In this document: piece after piece, positions 24,150-32,864 of the stretch
Numbering within the stretch: position 1 is the first letter of the stretch
How the letters are laid out: every line of letters begins with the position of its first letter
From: Nitrospirota bacterium
Lineage (GTDB): Bacteria; Nitrospirota; Nitrospiria; Nitrospirales; Nitrospiraceae
Direction: 5' to 3'
Assembly: GCA_040757595.1 (NCBI GenBank)
Contig: JBFLWP010000011.1
Coordinates: 1 to 64,000, forward strand
DNA: 64,000 nucleotides
The notes under the pieces: generated by a model
What the model was told of the DNA's origin: nothing
Databases searched by the model: none
What the model saw: the letters and a program-made list of their open reading frames with translations, nothing else
Made by a program: the position numbers and the translations under genes

Positions 24150-24884
24150 CTACGGAAGATTGGTGCGATCGAAGGCTTGGCCGGAGATCGCCGGAGAGGC
24201 CAGGCAGGCCAGGCGCAGCAGCGCGGCGGCGGGCACCGACGGGTCCTGCAGTCGCGCCGGCTCCTCCTCGGGGTAGGCCTCTGCGCGCATCGCGGTGCGG
24301 GTCCCGCCAGGGTTGAAGGTCATCGCGACGACTCCGAACGGCGCCAGCTCTTCGGCCAGCACCTGGGTGAGGCCTTCGACCCCGAATTTCGCGACTGCGT
24401 AGGCGCCCCAGTTCGCCCGGCCCTTCCGGCCGACCGAAGAGGAGAGCGAGATGATGCAGCCGCTCCGCTGCCGCGCCATGATCCTGGCCGCCTCCCGGCA
24501 CAGGTAGAAGGTGCCGCTGAGGTTGGTGCGGAGCACGGTCGCCCAGCCCCGGAGCGGGTAGTTGGCGACCGGCATGCGGGGCCCCAGGACGCCCGCGTTG
24601 TTGATCAGAAAATCCAGGCGACCGTGACGCCGCACCGTGAACCGGACGAGGGCCCGCGCCTGGCTGGCCGAGCCGATGTCGGCGACGCGGCCGGCCGCGT
24701 CGCCGCCGAACCGCCTGATGGCGGAGACCGTTGCGTCGAGCTCCCGTCTGGTCCTGGAGCAGAGCACCACGCGGGCGCCCTCTCTCGCAAACAGCTCGAC
24801 CGTGGCCCGTCCGATGCCGCGGCCGGCCCCGGTGACGAGCGCGACCTTGCCGGCCAGGCGGGCGCTGCCCGCCTGTCGGCTCAC
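24150..24884 (-). CDS. Short-chain dehydrogenase/reductase
   Basis: About 244 residues from GTG 24884. The cofactor motif is ALVTGAGRGIGRATVELFAR near residues 14-33, then LDFLINNAGVLGPRMPV, the catalytic Ser in IISLSSSVGRKG, and the catalytic pair YAVAKFGVEG. C-terminal VVAMTFNPGGTRTAMR is typical of 3-oxoacyl-ACP-reductase-like SDRs, but the substrate is unknown. The frame stays open far upstream across the next gene; the GTG gives a family-like length but has no strong ribosome site. Confidence 0.8.
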   Translation of the reverse strand: MSRQAGSARLAGKVALVTGAGRGIGRATVELFAREGARVVLCSRTRRELDATVSAIRRFGGDAAGRVADIGSASQARALVRFTVRRHGRLDFLINNAGVLGPRMPVANYPLRGWATVLRTNLSGTFYLCREAARIMARQRSGCIISLSSSVGRKGRANWGAYAVAKFGVEGLTQVLAEELAPFGVVAMTFNPGGTRTAMRAEAYPEEEPARLQDPSVPAAALLRLACLASPAISGQAFDRTNLP

Positions 24885-24988
24885 GGCCGGGCGAGGCCGG
24901 GACGGTCTGGCTGGCGAAGAGGTGACGGGCGGTTGGGCGGGACGGCGAGACAAGGCGAAGGCGATGATGGGGAGGACGACGCGACGGG

Positions 24989-25267
24989 TTACTGGACGGG
25001 CCTGTAGTTCTCCTGCACCTTCGTCGTGTCCACCGCTTCTCCGAGCTTCAGGAAAGACCGCATGTGCTTCTTGACCAGCTCGCGGCCGTTCTCGTCGCCC
25101 AGGTTGATCTGGTATTCGTTGATCACCATGACCCGCATATTTTCCCATTCTTTCCAGCAGGGCCTGCACACCTTGGCTTTGATCTCCGCCTCGAGCTTGC
25201 CCATGAAGATCGGGTCGGTGATGGCCTCCGCTGTCTTTCCGCACTTCACGCACTGGATTGTGGCCAT
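24989..25267 (-). CDS. Fe(2+)-trafficking protein-like (YggX family), with zinc-ribbon N-terminus
   Basis: 92 residues. MATIQCVKCGKTAEAITDPI starts with a CXXC pair; a second pair is CRPCWKEWENMRVMVINEYQ near residues 36-55. The C-terminal half (NEYQINLGDENGRELVKKHM, then RSFLKL) follows YggX/Fe-trafficking proteins, which guard iron-sulfur clusters. Here four cysteines could bind a metal, unlike E. coli YggX with one. ATG at 25267 is chosen. The following SDR starts about 100 nt later. Confidence 0.72.
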   Translation of the reverse strand: MATIQCVKCGKTAEAITDPIFMGKLEAEIKAKVCRPCWKEWENMRVMVINEYQINLGDENGRELVKKHMRSFLKLGEAVDTTKVQENYRPVQ

Positions 25268-25359
25268 TGACGGTGCCCTCCCGCTCTGATACGCATCAGG
25301 ATGAAAACTGGCGCATTGTAGCACCGGCTTTTGCAGAAAGGGAAGGGGGTTATGACCCG

Positions 25360-25388
25360 TTGACGCTCCCTGAGGATCGTGCTAGTAA
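25360..25388 (+). promoter_or_regulatory. tRNA-Leu promoter
   Basis: TTGACG (25360-25365), 17-nt spacer, TAGTAA (25383-25388), with the tRNA beginning 17 nt downstream. Confidence 0.6.
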
Positions 25389-25404
25389 GGGGGCGCGGTC
25401 GCTG

Positions 25405-25491
25405 GCCCGGATGGCGGAACTGGCAGACGCGCCAGACTCAAAATCTGGTTCTCGCAAGAGAGTGGGAGTTCGATTCTCCCTCCGGGCACCA
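25405..25491 (+). tRNA. tRNA-Leu (anticodon CAA)
   Basis: Acceptor stem GCCCGGA (25405-25411) pairs with TCCGGGC (25481-25487), followed by encoded ACCA. The anticodon stem is CCAGA/TCTGG around the 7-nt loop CTCAAAA, giving anticodon CAA (reads UUG). A long class II variable arm (TTCTCGCAAGAGAGT region) and the T-loop GTTCGATTC confirm a leucine tRNA. Confidence 0.93.
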
Positions 25492-25532
25492 ACAGGCGGT
25501 CTAACCCGGCCAGGGACCTCCGGGAAATGGTC

Positions 25533-25562
25533 TTGACAGGGTCGGGGCAATTGGCCTATAGT
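25533..25562 (+). promoter_or_regulatory. Strong sigma70-type promoter
   Basis: TTGACA (25533-25538), 18-nt spacer, TATAGT (25557-25562), about 90 nt before the exported-protein gene at 25656. Confidence 0.7.
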
Positions 25563-25655
25563 TCGGCCTGTTCACGTCGAATATCGGCACTCGTTCAGGA
25601 GCTACCACGGTTTCGTCGTTCATTATCCATACTCTCACTCACAAGGAGGCAGCAC

Positions 25656-26402
25656 ATGCGTAAGGCATTTTTGTTCGGAGCAGTGATCCTGCTTGCGGGC
25701 TCCCTCGGTGTGGCGGTGGCCCAGGAGCGTCTGCCCCAGAACTCCGGGTTCGGAACCGGCGTCGGCGAGAGCTCCAGCGTCGGCTCGCGCTCCCAGATTT
25801 GGGACAAGAACGCGCTGTTGGAGCGGCTGTCGCAGCCTGAGACGGTCTATGGCCGCGTGCTCGCCATTGACCTCCCCGGCAAGAAGCTGCACCTCGAGAC
25901 CGGCGGCAGTTCGCACGATGAAGGGCGGACGGGAACCGGTGCGCTGTCGTCGCTTACGCTCTATCTGGATTCGGAATCCAACATGGACCAGCTCCGGGTG
26001 GTCAATGCCGGCGACGACGTGACCCTCCAGGTCCGCGAGGAGACGACCCAGTCCCAGCCCTACGGGACCGGGCGGAAGCTGGTGCGTGAGATCACCGTGC
26101 TGCGCGGCAACGAGAAGCTGGCCGGCTTCGGCGGTCTCGGCCAGCGGCCGAACCCGACGACCGAGCGTGGGATCGAGACCAACTCCGGCGGGGTGACCGG
26201 CGGGACCTATGGCGCGCTCCTGCCTGGCGAAGTGAACCAGGCTCTGGGCTTCACCAGCACGATCGGCGAGGTCACCGGCGCGGCTCCTTGCTGGAACTGC
26301 GATCCGCAGCCGGGATGGGGCGACAACGGCAAGGGGAACCGGTCGGACTACGGTTCTTCCGAGAAGCCGTCCCTGGTGAAGGGAATGGGAGGGACGAAGT
26401 AA
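25656..26402 (+). CDS. Exported protein of unknown function
   Basis: 248 residues. Signal peptide MRKAFLFGAVILLAGSLGVA with a likely AQ cleavage site near residue 24. The mature part has a small beta-rich segment (PETVYGRVLAIDLPGKKLHL, SSLTLYLDSESNMDQLRVVN, then DDVTLQVREE), likely an OB-like or YXWGXW-free barrel, followed by a Gly/Asn-rich tail with a Cys pair (APCWNCDPQPG near residues 212-222). ATG at 25656 has an AAGGAGG site 8 nt upstream. Family not recognised; strong expression is suggested by the promoter and the ribosome site. Confidence 0.75.
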   Translation: MRKAFLFGAVILLAGSLGVAVAQERLPQNSGFGTGVGESSSVGSRSQIWDKNALLERLSQPETVYGRVLAIDLPGKKLHLETGGSSHDEGRTGTGALSSLTLYLDSESNMDQLRVVNAGDDVTLQVREETTQSQPYGTGRKLVREITVLRGNEKLAGFGGLGQRPNPTTERGIETNSGGVTGGTYGALLPGEVNQALGFTSTIGEVTGAAPCWNCDPQPGWGDNGKGNRSDYGSSEKPSLVKGMGGTK

Positions 26403-26491
26403 GTCCCTTCTTCAAGCCCCTCTTTACATCGATTCAGCAACGCGGTGGCGGCTTCGGCCGCCACCGTCGTTTCTGGCCCCATCCGCCTTCC

Positions 26492-26521
26492 TTGCACGCT
26501 CCCGTCTCGGTCTGTTAGAGT
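26492..26521 (+). promoter_or_regulatory. Candidate promoter 7 nt before the TusA-like gene
   Basis: TTGCAC (26492-26497), 18-nt spacer, TAGAGT (26516-26521), then 7 nt to GTG 26529. Transcription would begin on or next to the start codon. Confidence 0.45.
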
Positions 26522-26528
26522 CCTGCCC

Positions 26529-26813
26529 GTGGAAACGAAACTCAACAGGTCCGCCCCTCCCCGCGAGTCCGGGGAGCTGCAGCCGGATGCGGAATTGGAT
26601 CTGCGGGGCGTGATCTGTCCCTACAATTTCGTCAAGACGAAGCTCAGGCTGGAGACGATGGAGCCGGGGCAAATCCTGGCCGTGATCCTGGACGACGGGG
26701 ATCCGATCCGGAACGTGCCCAGGAGCGTCAGCGACGACGGTCACACCGTGCTCCGACAGGAGCCGTTCGCCAGCGCCTTCCGTGTCATGATCAGGAAACG
26801 GACCGGCGCTTGA
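26529..26813 (+). CDS. TusA-like sulfurtransferase domain protein
   Basis: 94 residues from GTG 26529. ELDLRGVICPYNFVKTKLRL near residues 24-43 has the TusA CPxP-type motif (CPYN here), followed by TMEPGQILAVILDDGDPIRN near 46-65. TusA proteins relay persulfide sulfur for tRNA thiolation or other pathways; the second Pro of CPxP is Asn here, as in some TusA-like variants. It is convergent with rsmI, overlapping by 23 nt. No Shine-Dalgarno sequence is seen. Confidence 0.78.
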   Translation: METKLNRSAPPRESGELQPDAELDLRGVICPYNFVKTKLRLETMEPGQILAVILDDGDPIRNVPRSVSDDGHTVLRQEPFASAFRVMIRKRTGA

Positions 26814-27528
26814 CCGCCCGCCTCGCCCGCCGGGCCGGCTTGGTCTTTCGAGCCGGCCGCTTCCCTTCGACGACGATCGTGACCTCACCCGTGAAGGGCC
26901 GGTCGGTCGCCTGCGCCAGCAGGTCCTGGGCCGTGCCCCGCAGGAACGTCTCGTGCGGGGTCGTCAGATCCTTCGCGAGCGCGAGCCGGCGGGGTCCGAA
27001 AAGGGCGCGGACCGCCTCGAGCGTCCCCCGCAGCCGGTCCGCAGATTCGAACAACACGAGCGTGCGAGGCTCCCCGCGGAGCGAGCGCAGCAGCCTGCGT
27101 CTGGCCGAGCGGGATTTCGGCATGGCTGCGTGGAACAGGAAGGCGTCGCAGGGGAGTCCGGAGGCGGAGAGGGCGGCCAGGAGCGCGGAGGGACCGGGGA
27201 TGGGAACCACGCGGATGCCGGCGTCGAGCGCGAGCCCGACCAGGAAGGAGCCGGGATCGGCCACCAGGGGCGTGCCCGCGTCCGAAACCAGGGCCACGCT
27301 CCGGCCCTCTCGCAGCGAAGCGATCAGGACCGGGGCCTTCGTTTCCTTGTTGAGGTTGTGATAGCTGGTGACCGACGCCTCGATACCGTACCGATCCAGC
27401 AGCAATCTGGTCTGCTGCGGATCCTCGGCGGCGATGATGGCCGCCTCCCTCAGGACCCGCAAGGCCCGGAGCGTCACGTCTTCCACGTTGCCGATGGGGG
27501 TGCTGACGAGATAAAGGGTGCCGGCCAT
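26791..27528 (-). CDS. rsmI: 16S rRNA (cytidine1402-2'-O)-methyltransferase
   Basis: 245 residues. GTLYLVSTPIGNVEDVTLRA near the N-terminus, IIAAEDPQQTRLLLDRYGIE near residues 31-50, YHNLNKE, ALVSDAGTPLVADPG near 79-93 and PIPGPSALLAALSASGLPCD near 108-127 are RsmI signatures of the tetrapyrrole-methylase fold. It uses SAM on the 30S decoding site with RsmH. The C-terminus is an unusually basic tail (KTKPARRARRAVKRRS). Confidence 0.93.
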   Translation of the reverse strand: MAGTLYLVSTPIGNVEDVTLRALRVLREAAIIAAEDPQQTRLLLDRYGIEASVTSYHNLNKETKAPVLIASLREGRSVALVSDAGTPLVADPGSFLVGLALDAGIRVVPIPGPSALLAALSASGLPCDAFLFHAAMPKSRSARRRLLRSLRGEPRTLVLFESADRLRGTLEAVRALFGPRRLALAKDLTTPHETFLRGTAQDLLAQATDRPFTGEVTIVVEGKRPARKTKPARRARRAVKRRSVS

Positions 27529-27666
27529 GCCGCAGAAAGACGTTCACCGGTGCAGAAGCCAGGTGCGGTCGGCATCCTACTGCCAAGGGCAGGGAAAGTC
27601 CAACCGGCTGGGCCTCTGAAGCCCGGGGGACGGACCGTGCGCGCCTTCGGAACCCCTTGGAATTCC

Positions 27667-27696
27667 TTGACGCCCTCGATTTCTTCTCGCTATAAT
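27667..27696 (+). promoter_or_regulatory. Promoter of the heme block
   Basis: TTGACG (27667-27672), 18-nt spacer, perfect TATAAT (27691-27696). Leader of about 45 nt to the ccsA-like gene. Confidence 0.72.
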
Positions 27697-27747
27697 TCCG
27701 CACTTCGGCGATTTTTTTCCGTTGGAAAGTTGCGAGGATAGGAGCGC

Positions 27748-28551
27748 ATGCCGGCCCTGTTCTTCCTGACCACGATCGTCCTCTACCTGGCGGGAACCGC
27801 CTTCTTCCTCGCGTACCTGTTGCGCCGGTCGGAAGCCCTGTCCAAAGTCTCGCTGGGCGTGACCGGGGTCGGGTTCGTCTCGCACACGTTCGCGCTGCTC
27901 GCGCGGATGATGGAGCGCGGGCACGTCCCGCTCTCCAGTTTCCACGAGGCCATGTCGTTCTTCTCCTGGGCGCTGGTGCTCGTTTTCCTGCTCGTCGAGT
28001 TTCGCCACCGCATCCACGTCCTGGGGTCTTTCATCCTCCCGCTCGCCTCGATTTCGCTGTTGTCCGCCGCAGCCCTGCCCCAGGAGGTCCCGACCCTGCA
28101 GCCCATGCTGAGCACGGTCTGGGTCCACGTGACGCTCAGCATGCTGGGCACGGTCGGTTTCGCGGTCGCGTTCGTGGCCGGCATCATGTACCTGATTCAG
28201 GACGGGTTGCTGAAGTCGAAGCGGTTCAACGTGCTGTACGCCAAACTGCCGCCCCTGGACTTTCTGGATCGCTTGAACCAGCAATCCATCGTGATGGGGT
28301 TCCCGCTCTTGACGCTGGGGATCATCACCGGCGCGATCTCCGCGGAGTTTGCCCGGGGATCCTACCTCAATTGGAATCCCGAGCAGCTGTGGGCGCTGGT
28401 GACCTGGGTGTTTTATTTCGTGGTGCTGCTGGGACGGCTGACGGTGGGCTGGCGTGCCAAGCGGGCCGCCTATCTGACCATCATCGGGTTCGCCGGAGTG
28501 GTCCTGACCTTCATCGGCGTGGTGCTCAAGGGCCACGGGCCGGTGGTTTGA
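27748..28551 (+). CDS. CcsA/HemX-like cytochrome c assembly membrane protein
   Basis: 267 residues with about eight transmembrane segments. The tail motif YLNWNPEQLWALVTWVFYFV near residues 208-227 corresponds to the heme-handling WWD-type loop region of CcsA/CcmC family proteins; RRSEALSKVSL and SSFHEAMSFFSWAL are also typical. It may deliver heme for cytochrome c maturation, or act as a HemX-type protein that tunes glutamyl-tRNA reductase level. Position immediately before hemA (9 nt) supports the HemX alternative. Ribosome site AGGAGCG precedes the ATG. Confidence 0.85.
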   Translation: MPALFFLTTIVLYLAGTAFFLAYLLRRSEALSKVSLGVTGVGFVSHTFALLARMMERGHVPLSSFHEAMSFFSWALVLVFLLVEFRHRIHVLGSFILPLASISLLSAAALPQEVPTLQPMLSTVWVHVTLSMLGTVGFAVAFVAGIMYLIQDGLLKSKRFNVLYAKLPPLDFLDRLNQQSIVMGFPLLTLGIITGAISAEFARGSYLNWNPEQLWALVTWVFYFVVLLGRLTVGWRAKRAAYLTIIGFAGVVLTFIGVVLKGHGPVV

Positions 28552-28560
28552 CGCCTAGTT

Positions 28561-29976
28561 ATGAACATCATCGCGGTCGGGCTCAGCCACAAGACGGCAC
28601 CGGTCGAGGTGCGCGAGATGCTGGCCGTCCCGGAGAGCCGGCTGGGTGAAGCCCTGCACCGGCTCTGCGGCTATGCCGGCATCGAAGAGGGGCTCGTGCT
28701 CTCCACCTGCAATCGGGTCGAGGTGTACGCGGTGGTGGAGGACGTCGAGACCGGGTACGCGCGCGTGCTGGAGTTCCTGGCGGACACCCACCTGTCCCTC
28801 TCCTCCGAGCAGTTGACGCCGCACCTCTACTGGCACACGGACGACCGGGCGGTCCGGCACCTGTTCCGGGTCGCGTCGAGCCTGGACTCGATGATCGTCG
28901 GGGAGCCCCAGATTCTGGGCCAGCTCAAGGACGCCTTCGAGGCCGCGCTGACCCACAAAGCCAGCGGCGTCATCCTGAACAAGCTGGTGAAGAAGGCCAT
29001 CTCGGTTGCCAAGCGGGTCCGTACCGAGACCAAGATCGCCGAGGCGGCCGTGTCGGTCAGCTACGCGGCGGTCGAACTGGCCAAGAAGATTTTCTCGAAT
29101 CTCGGCGAGAAGACCGTGCTGCTGGTGGGTGCGGGAGAGATGGCCAAGCTGGCGGCCCGGCGCCTGGTCAGTCACGGCGTCCGGCGCGTGATGATCACGA
29201 CGCGCAACCCGCACAGCGCCCTCGATCTGGCCAAGCGGTTCGACGGGGTGTCGATCCCGTTCGAGGAGTTCCGGCGGGAGATGGCGGAGGCGGACATCGT
29301 CCTCTGCTCGACCGGCGCGTCCCAGTACCTGATCCGGGCCGAGGACGTCCAGCAGGCCGTGCGCCGGCGGATGAACCGGCCGATCTTCCTGATCGACATC
29401 TCGGTGCCGCGCAACATCGAGCCGTCGGTCAAGGACATCGACAACGCCTTTCTGTTCGACATCGATGACTTGGAGCTGCACGTCGAGCAGAACCGGGAGG
29501 AACGGCGGCGGGAGGCCGGGAAGGCCGAGCGGATGATCGAGGAAGAAGTCGACGTGATGCTCCAGTGGCTCAAGTCTCTAGAGGTCACCCCGACGATCGT
29601 GGCCCTGCGCAAGCGGGCGGAGGAGATCAAGCAGGCGGAGGTCGAGAAGGCCATGGGGCGCCTGACGGGTCTGTCGCCGCAGGAGCGGACCACCGTCGAG
29701 AGCCTGGCGTCGGCTATCGTGAACAAGCTGCTGCACGGCTCGCTGGTGACCCTAAAGGCGGAAGCCCAATCCGACAACAGGGCCCTCTTCATAGAGGCGG
29801 CCAAACGGTTCTTTAATCTGGACCAGGCCCCGTCGTCCAGGGGCGCGGAGGACGTCGCGGCTTCCGATCTGTCCGTGGATTCCGGCCGGGCCGCCGATCC
29901 GGTCCCGCTGTCCGACTATTCTGCCGGCGAGTCGGAACCGGAGCAAAAAACTTCCCGCCGCGCAGGTGGACCGTGA
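28561..29976 (+). CDS. hemA: Glutamyl-tRNA reductase
   Basis: 471 residues. MNIIAVGLSHKTAPVEVREM at the start, catalytic Cys in LVLSTCNRVEVYAV at residue 50, SLDSMIVGEPQILGQLKDAF near 107-126, NADPH motif VLLVGAGEMAKLAARRLVS near 187-205, and the C-terminal dimerisation helix. It makes glutamate-1-semialdehyde, the first committed step of C5-type heme synthesis. The end (from about residue 430) is an extended acidic/low-complexity tail. It overlaps the next gene by GTGA. The GSA aminotransferase hemL is not in the window. Confidence 0.96.
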   Translation: MNIIAVGLSHKTAPVEVREMLAVPESRLGEALHRLCGYAGIEEGLVLSTCNRVEVYAVVEDVETGYARVLEFLADTHLSLSSEQLTPHLYWHTDDRAVRHLFRVASSLDSMIVGEPQILGQLKDAFEAALTHKASGVILNKLVKKAISVAKRVRTETKIAEAAVSVSYAAVELAKKIFSNLGEKTVLLVGAGEMAKLAARRLVSHGVRRVMITTRNPHSALDLAKRFDGVSIPFEEFRREMAEADIVLCSTGASQYLIRAEDVQQAVRRRMNRPIFLIDISVPRNIEPSVKDIDNAFLFDIDDLELHVEQNREERRREAGKAERMIEEEVDVMLQWLKSLEVTPTIVALRKRAEEIKQAEVEKAMGRLTGLSPQERTTVESLASAIVNKLLHGSLVTLKAEAQSDNRALFIEAAKRFFNLDQAPSSRGAEDVAASDLSVDSGRAADPVPLSDYSAGESEPEQKTSRRAGGP

Positions 29977-30275
29977 AGGGTCCGAAATATTTTACCTGTC
30001 CCAAGTGCCGGCACCGGTACCTGGGCCATGATCCGGTTCCCGACTGTCCCCAGTGCGGATACGACTACCGGGAGCAGGAGGGGTTCCGCTGGGACGTGCT
30101 GGTGTACCTGCTGGTCATCATCAGCCTGGTGAGCTTCACGTTGGTGGCCTCCTACTACCGCGGGGTGATCGGCGGGCCGCCGCGCCCGGCGGCTTCGGCG
30201 CAGGACGGCGGGGAGAAGCTGCCCGGATCGGGCCCCGCCCCGTTTCAAAGCCCCTATCACGAGCGGGGACGCTGA
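29973..30275 (+). CDS. Small zinc-ribbon single-pass membrane protein
   Basis: 100 residues from GTG 29973, overlapping the hemA stop (GTGA). A zinc ribbon YFTCPKCRHRYLGHDPVPDC then PQCGYDY near residues 6-32 (two CXXC pairs) is followed by one transmembrane helix VLVYLLVIISLVSFTLVASY and a Pro/Gly-rich tail. Not a known heme enzyme; its coupling to hemA and position 5 nt before hemC suggest a role in tetrapyrrole supply or its control. I do not recognise the family. Confidence 0.75.
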   Translation: MKGPKYFTCPKCRHRYLGHDPVPDCPQCGYDYREQEGFRWDVLVYLLVIISLVSFTLVASYYRGVIGGPPRPAASAQDGGEKLPGSGPAPFQSPYHERGR

Positions 30276-30280
30276 CAGCC

Positions 30281-31228
30281 GTGGCCGCCGTGACGACGAG
30301 ACGCTCTTCGCTGGTGATCGGCACCAGGGGCAGCCGCTTGGCCCTGTGGCAGGCGGAGTGGATCCAGGCGCAGCTCAAGACCCTGGCTCCCGACCTGGCG
30401 GTGACGTTGCGGACGATCAAGACCTCCGGAGACAATATCCTGGACGTGCCGCTGGCCAAGATCGGCGGCAAGGGGTTGTTCGTCAAGGAGATCGAGGAGG
30501 CGCTCCTGCGTGAAGAGATCGACCTGGCGGTGCACAGCATGAAGGACGTGCCGACCCAGCTCCCCGAAGGCCTCGCGATCGTGTGCGTGCCGGCTCGCGA
30601 GGACCCGCGCGACGCGCTGATCGGACGGAACGGGCTGCCGCTCGCCGGCCTGCCGGAGGGGGCGCGGGTGGGGACCAGCAGCCTGCGGCGGCAGGCGCAA
30701 CTACTGCATCACCGGCCGGATCTGACCATTCAGATGCTCCGGGGCAACCTGGACACGAGGCTGCGCAAGCTGGGGGAGGGAGAGTACGACGGCATCATCC
30801 TGGCCGCGGCCGGCCTCCGGCGCATGGGCTGGCTCGACCAGGTCACCGACTATTTGCCCTTCGACATCTGCCTCCCGGCGATCGGCCAGGGGGCCCTGGG
30901 CCTGGAGGCTCGGAGCGGCGACCCGTTCGTGGGCGAGCTGGTCGGTCGGCTGGAGCACGGACCGACCCGCACGGCCGTCACGGCCGAGCGGGCCCTGCTG
31001 GAGCGGCTGGAGGGAGGCTGCCAGGTGCCCATCGCCGCCCATGCGACGGTGGACGGTGGGACGCTGGTTCTGGACGGGCTCATTGCCAGCGTGGACGGCA
31101 AACGGGTGATCCGGGACCAGGTGCGGGGCGTGGTCTCAGAAGCCCGGAGCCTGGGACTCGGGCTGGGGGAGCGGCTGCTGGCCAGCGGGGGCGATCGAAT
31201 CTTGAACGAGATCTACGGCAGGGCGTGA
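30281..31228 (+). CDS. hemC: Hydroxymethylbilane synthase (porphobilinogen deaminase)
   Basis: 315 residues from GTG 30281. LVIGTRGSRLALWQAEWIQA near the N-terminus, HSMKDVPTQLPEGLAI near residues 86-101, LRGNLDTRLRKLGEGEYDGI, and the dipyrromethane-cofactor Cys in LLERLEGGCQVPIAAHA near residue 246. It polymerises four porphobilinogen units. It follows the zinc-ribbon gene by 5 nt and precedes the cobA-hemD fusion by 4 nt. Confidence 0.96.
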   Translation: MAAVTTRRSSLVIGTRGSRLALWQAEWIQAQLKTLAPDLAVTLRTIKTSGDNILDVPLAKIGGKGLFVKEIEEALLREEIDLAVHSMKDVPTQLPEGLAIVCVPAREDPRDALIGRNGLPLAGLPEGARVGTSSLRRQAQLLHHRPDLTIQMLRGNLDTRLRKLGEGEYDGIILAAAGLRRMGWLDQVTDYLPFDICLPAIGQGALGLEARSGDPFVGELVGRLEHGPTRTAVTAERALLERLEGGCQVPIAAHATVDGGTLVLDGLIASVDGKRVIRDQVRGVVSEARSLGLGLGERLLASGGDRILNEIYGRA

Positions 31229-31232
31229 ACGT

Positions 31233-32786
31233 ATGACGAGGGCATCGGGAAAGGTCTATCTGGTCGGCGCCGGCCCCGGCGATCCGAAACTGCTGACCCT
31301 GCGCGGGCGCGAGTGTCTCGAGCAGGCGGACGTGGTGCTCTACGACTATCTCGCAAACCCGGCGCTGCTGGACTACGCACCGGCGCAGGCGGAGCGGATC
31401 TACGTCGGCCGGCGCGGGCGTGGACGGTATCAGGATCAGCGGGACATCAACCGGCTCATGATCGAGAAGGCCGGGCAGGGGAAGGTCGTCGTCCGTCTCA
31501 AGGGTGGGGACCCGTTCGTGTTCGGGCGGGGCGGGGAGGAGGCCGAGGCCGTGGCGGCGGCGGGAGTCCCCTTCGAGGTCGTCCCCGGAGTCACGTCGGC
31601 GGTGGCGGCGCCGGCCTATGCGGGCATTCCGGTCACGCATCGGACGCTGGCCTCCACCGTCACCTTCGTGACTGGGCACGAAGACCCGGCCAAGGGAGAG
31701 GAGACGCTGGAATGGCCCAGGTTGGCCTCATCGCGGGGGACCCTGGTTTTTTTGATGGGGATGAAGAATCTGCCGGCGATCGTGGAGCGGCTTCTGGCGG
31801 AGGGACGACCGGGGGGGACGCCGGTGGCCTTGATCCGGTGGGGAACCAGAACCGGCCAGCGAACAGTCGTCGGGACCCTGCACGACATCGTCGGGAGGGC
31901 CAGGGCCGCGGCGCTGGAGCCGCCGACCGTGATCGTCGTGGGGGAGGTGGTCCGGCTCCGCGAGCAGTTGAACTGGTTCGAGACGCGGCCGCTGTTCGGC
32001 AAAAGGGTGCTGGTCACGCGGGCGAGGGAGCAGGCGGGGGAACTCTCCGACCTGCTGCGCGCCTATGGAGCGGAGCCGGTGGAATGTCCGACCATCCAGA
32101 TCGTCCCGCCGGAGGACTGGCGCGAGCTGGACCGGGCCGTCGAGGAACTGGCCGACTATCACTGGCTCGTCTTCACGAGCGTCAATGGCATCAAACCGTT
32201 CATGGACCGGCTGCACGAGCTCGGCCGGGACGCCCGTGCCCTGGCGGGGTTGAAGCTCTGCTGCATCGGTCCCCGGACGGCCCAGGAACTGGCCCGATAC
32301 GGGCTGCGGACCGATCTGGTGCCGGCGGAGTTCCAGGCCGAGGGGCTGATCCAGGCGCTCGCGGCGGCCGGGGTCGCCGGCCGGCGGGTCCTGATTCCGC
32401 GCGCGGCCGTGGCGCGCGAAATCCTGCCGGAGCAACTGAAGGCCGCCGGGGCGGAGGTGCGCGTGGTGACCGCCTATCGAACGGTCCTGCCGACGGTGGA
32501 CGTTGCGCGGGTCAAAGATCTGCTGAACCGGCAGGAGCTGCACGTGCTGACCTTCGCCAGCTCCTCGACCGTGCGCAACTTCTGCCGGTTGTTCGACGGG
32601 CGCGGGGAGATCAAAAAGCTGACGGCCCAGTCCGTGGTGGCCTGCATCGGGCCGGTCACGGCCGGGACCGCCGAGGAGGAAGGATTGACGGTCGCGGTCA
32701 CGGGGGCGGAGAGCACGATTCCCGCCCTGGTCGAGGCCGTCGTCCGGCATTGTTCCCGGCAGGGGGAGGCGGTCCGCGTCGGCTGA
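31233..32786 (+). CDS. Fused uroporphyrinogen-III C-methyltransferase / uroporphyrinogen-III synthase
   Basis: 517 residues, a CobA-HemD fusion. The N-terminal methyltransferase (about 1-245) shows [40 protein letters not shown] near residues 89-108 and [20 protein letters not shown]. The HemD part (from about 248) begins [20 protein letters not shown] and includes [18 protein letters not shown] and [12 protein letters not shown]. It closes hydroxymethylbilane to uroporphyrinogen III and methylates it to precorrin-2. The fusion is known in several phyla. The precorrin-2 dehydrogenase at 10657 would take the product. Confidence 0.94.
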   Translation: MTRASGKVYLVGAGPGDPKLLTLRGRECLEQADVVLYDYLANPALLDYAPAQAERIYVGRRGRGRYQDQRDINRLMIEKAGQGKVVVRLKGGDPFVFGRGGEEAEAVAAAGVPFEVVPGVTSAVAAPAYAGIPVTHRTLASTVTFVTGHEDPAKGEETLEWPRLASSRGTLVFLMGMKNLPAIVERLLAEGRPGGTPVALIRWGTRTGQRTVVGTLHDIVGRARAAALEPPTVIVVGEVVRLREQLNWFETRPLFGKRVLVTRAREQAGELSDLLRAYGAEPVECPTIQIVPPEDWRELDRAVEELADYHWLVFTSVNGIKPFMDRLHELGRDARALAGLKLCCIGPRTAQELARYGLRTDLVPAEFQAEGLIQALAAAGVAGRRVLIPRAAVAREILPEQLKAAGAEVRVVTAYRTVLPTVDVARVKDLLNRQELHVLTFASSSTVRNFCRLFDGRGEIKKLTAQSVVACIGPVTAGTAEEEGLTVAVTGAESTIPALVEAVVRHCSRQGEAVRVG

Positions 32787-32864
32787 GCGGTCGTCAGACG
32801 TATGCAGATGCGCAGGAGCGGCAAGCGACGTCATCGAACTGTTGATTGCTGAACGGAGGAGAGC

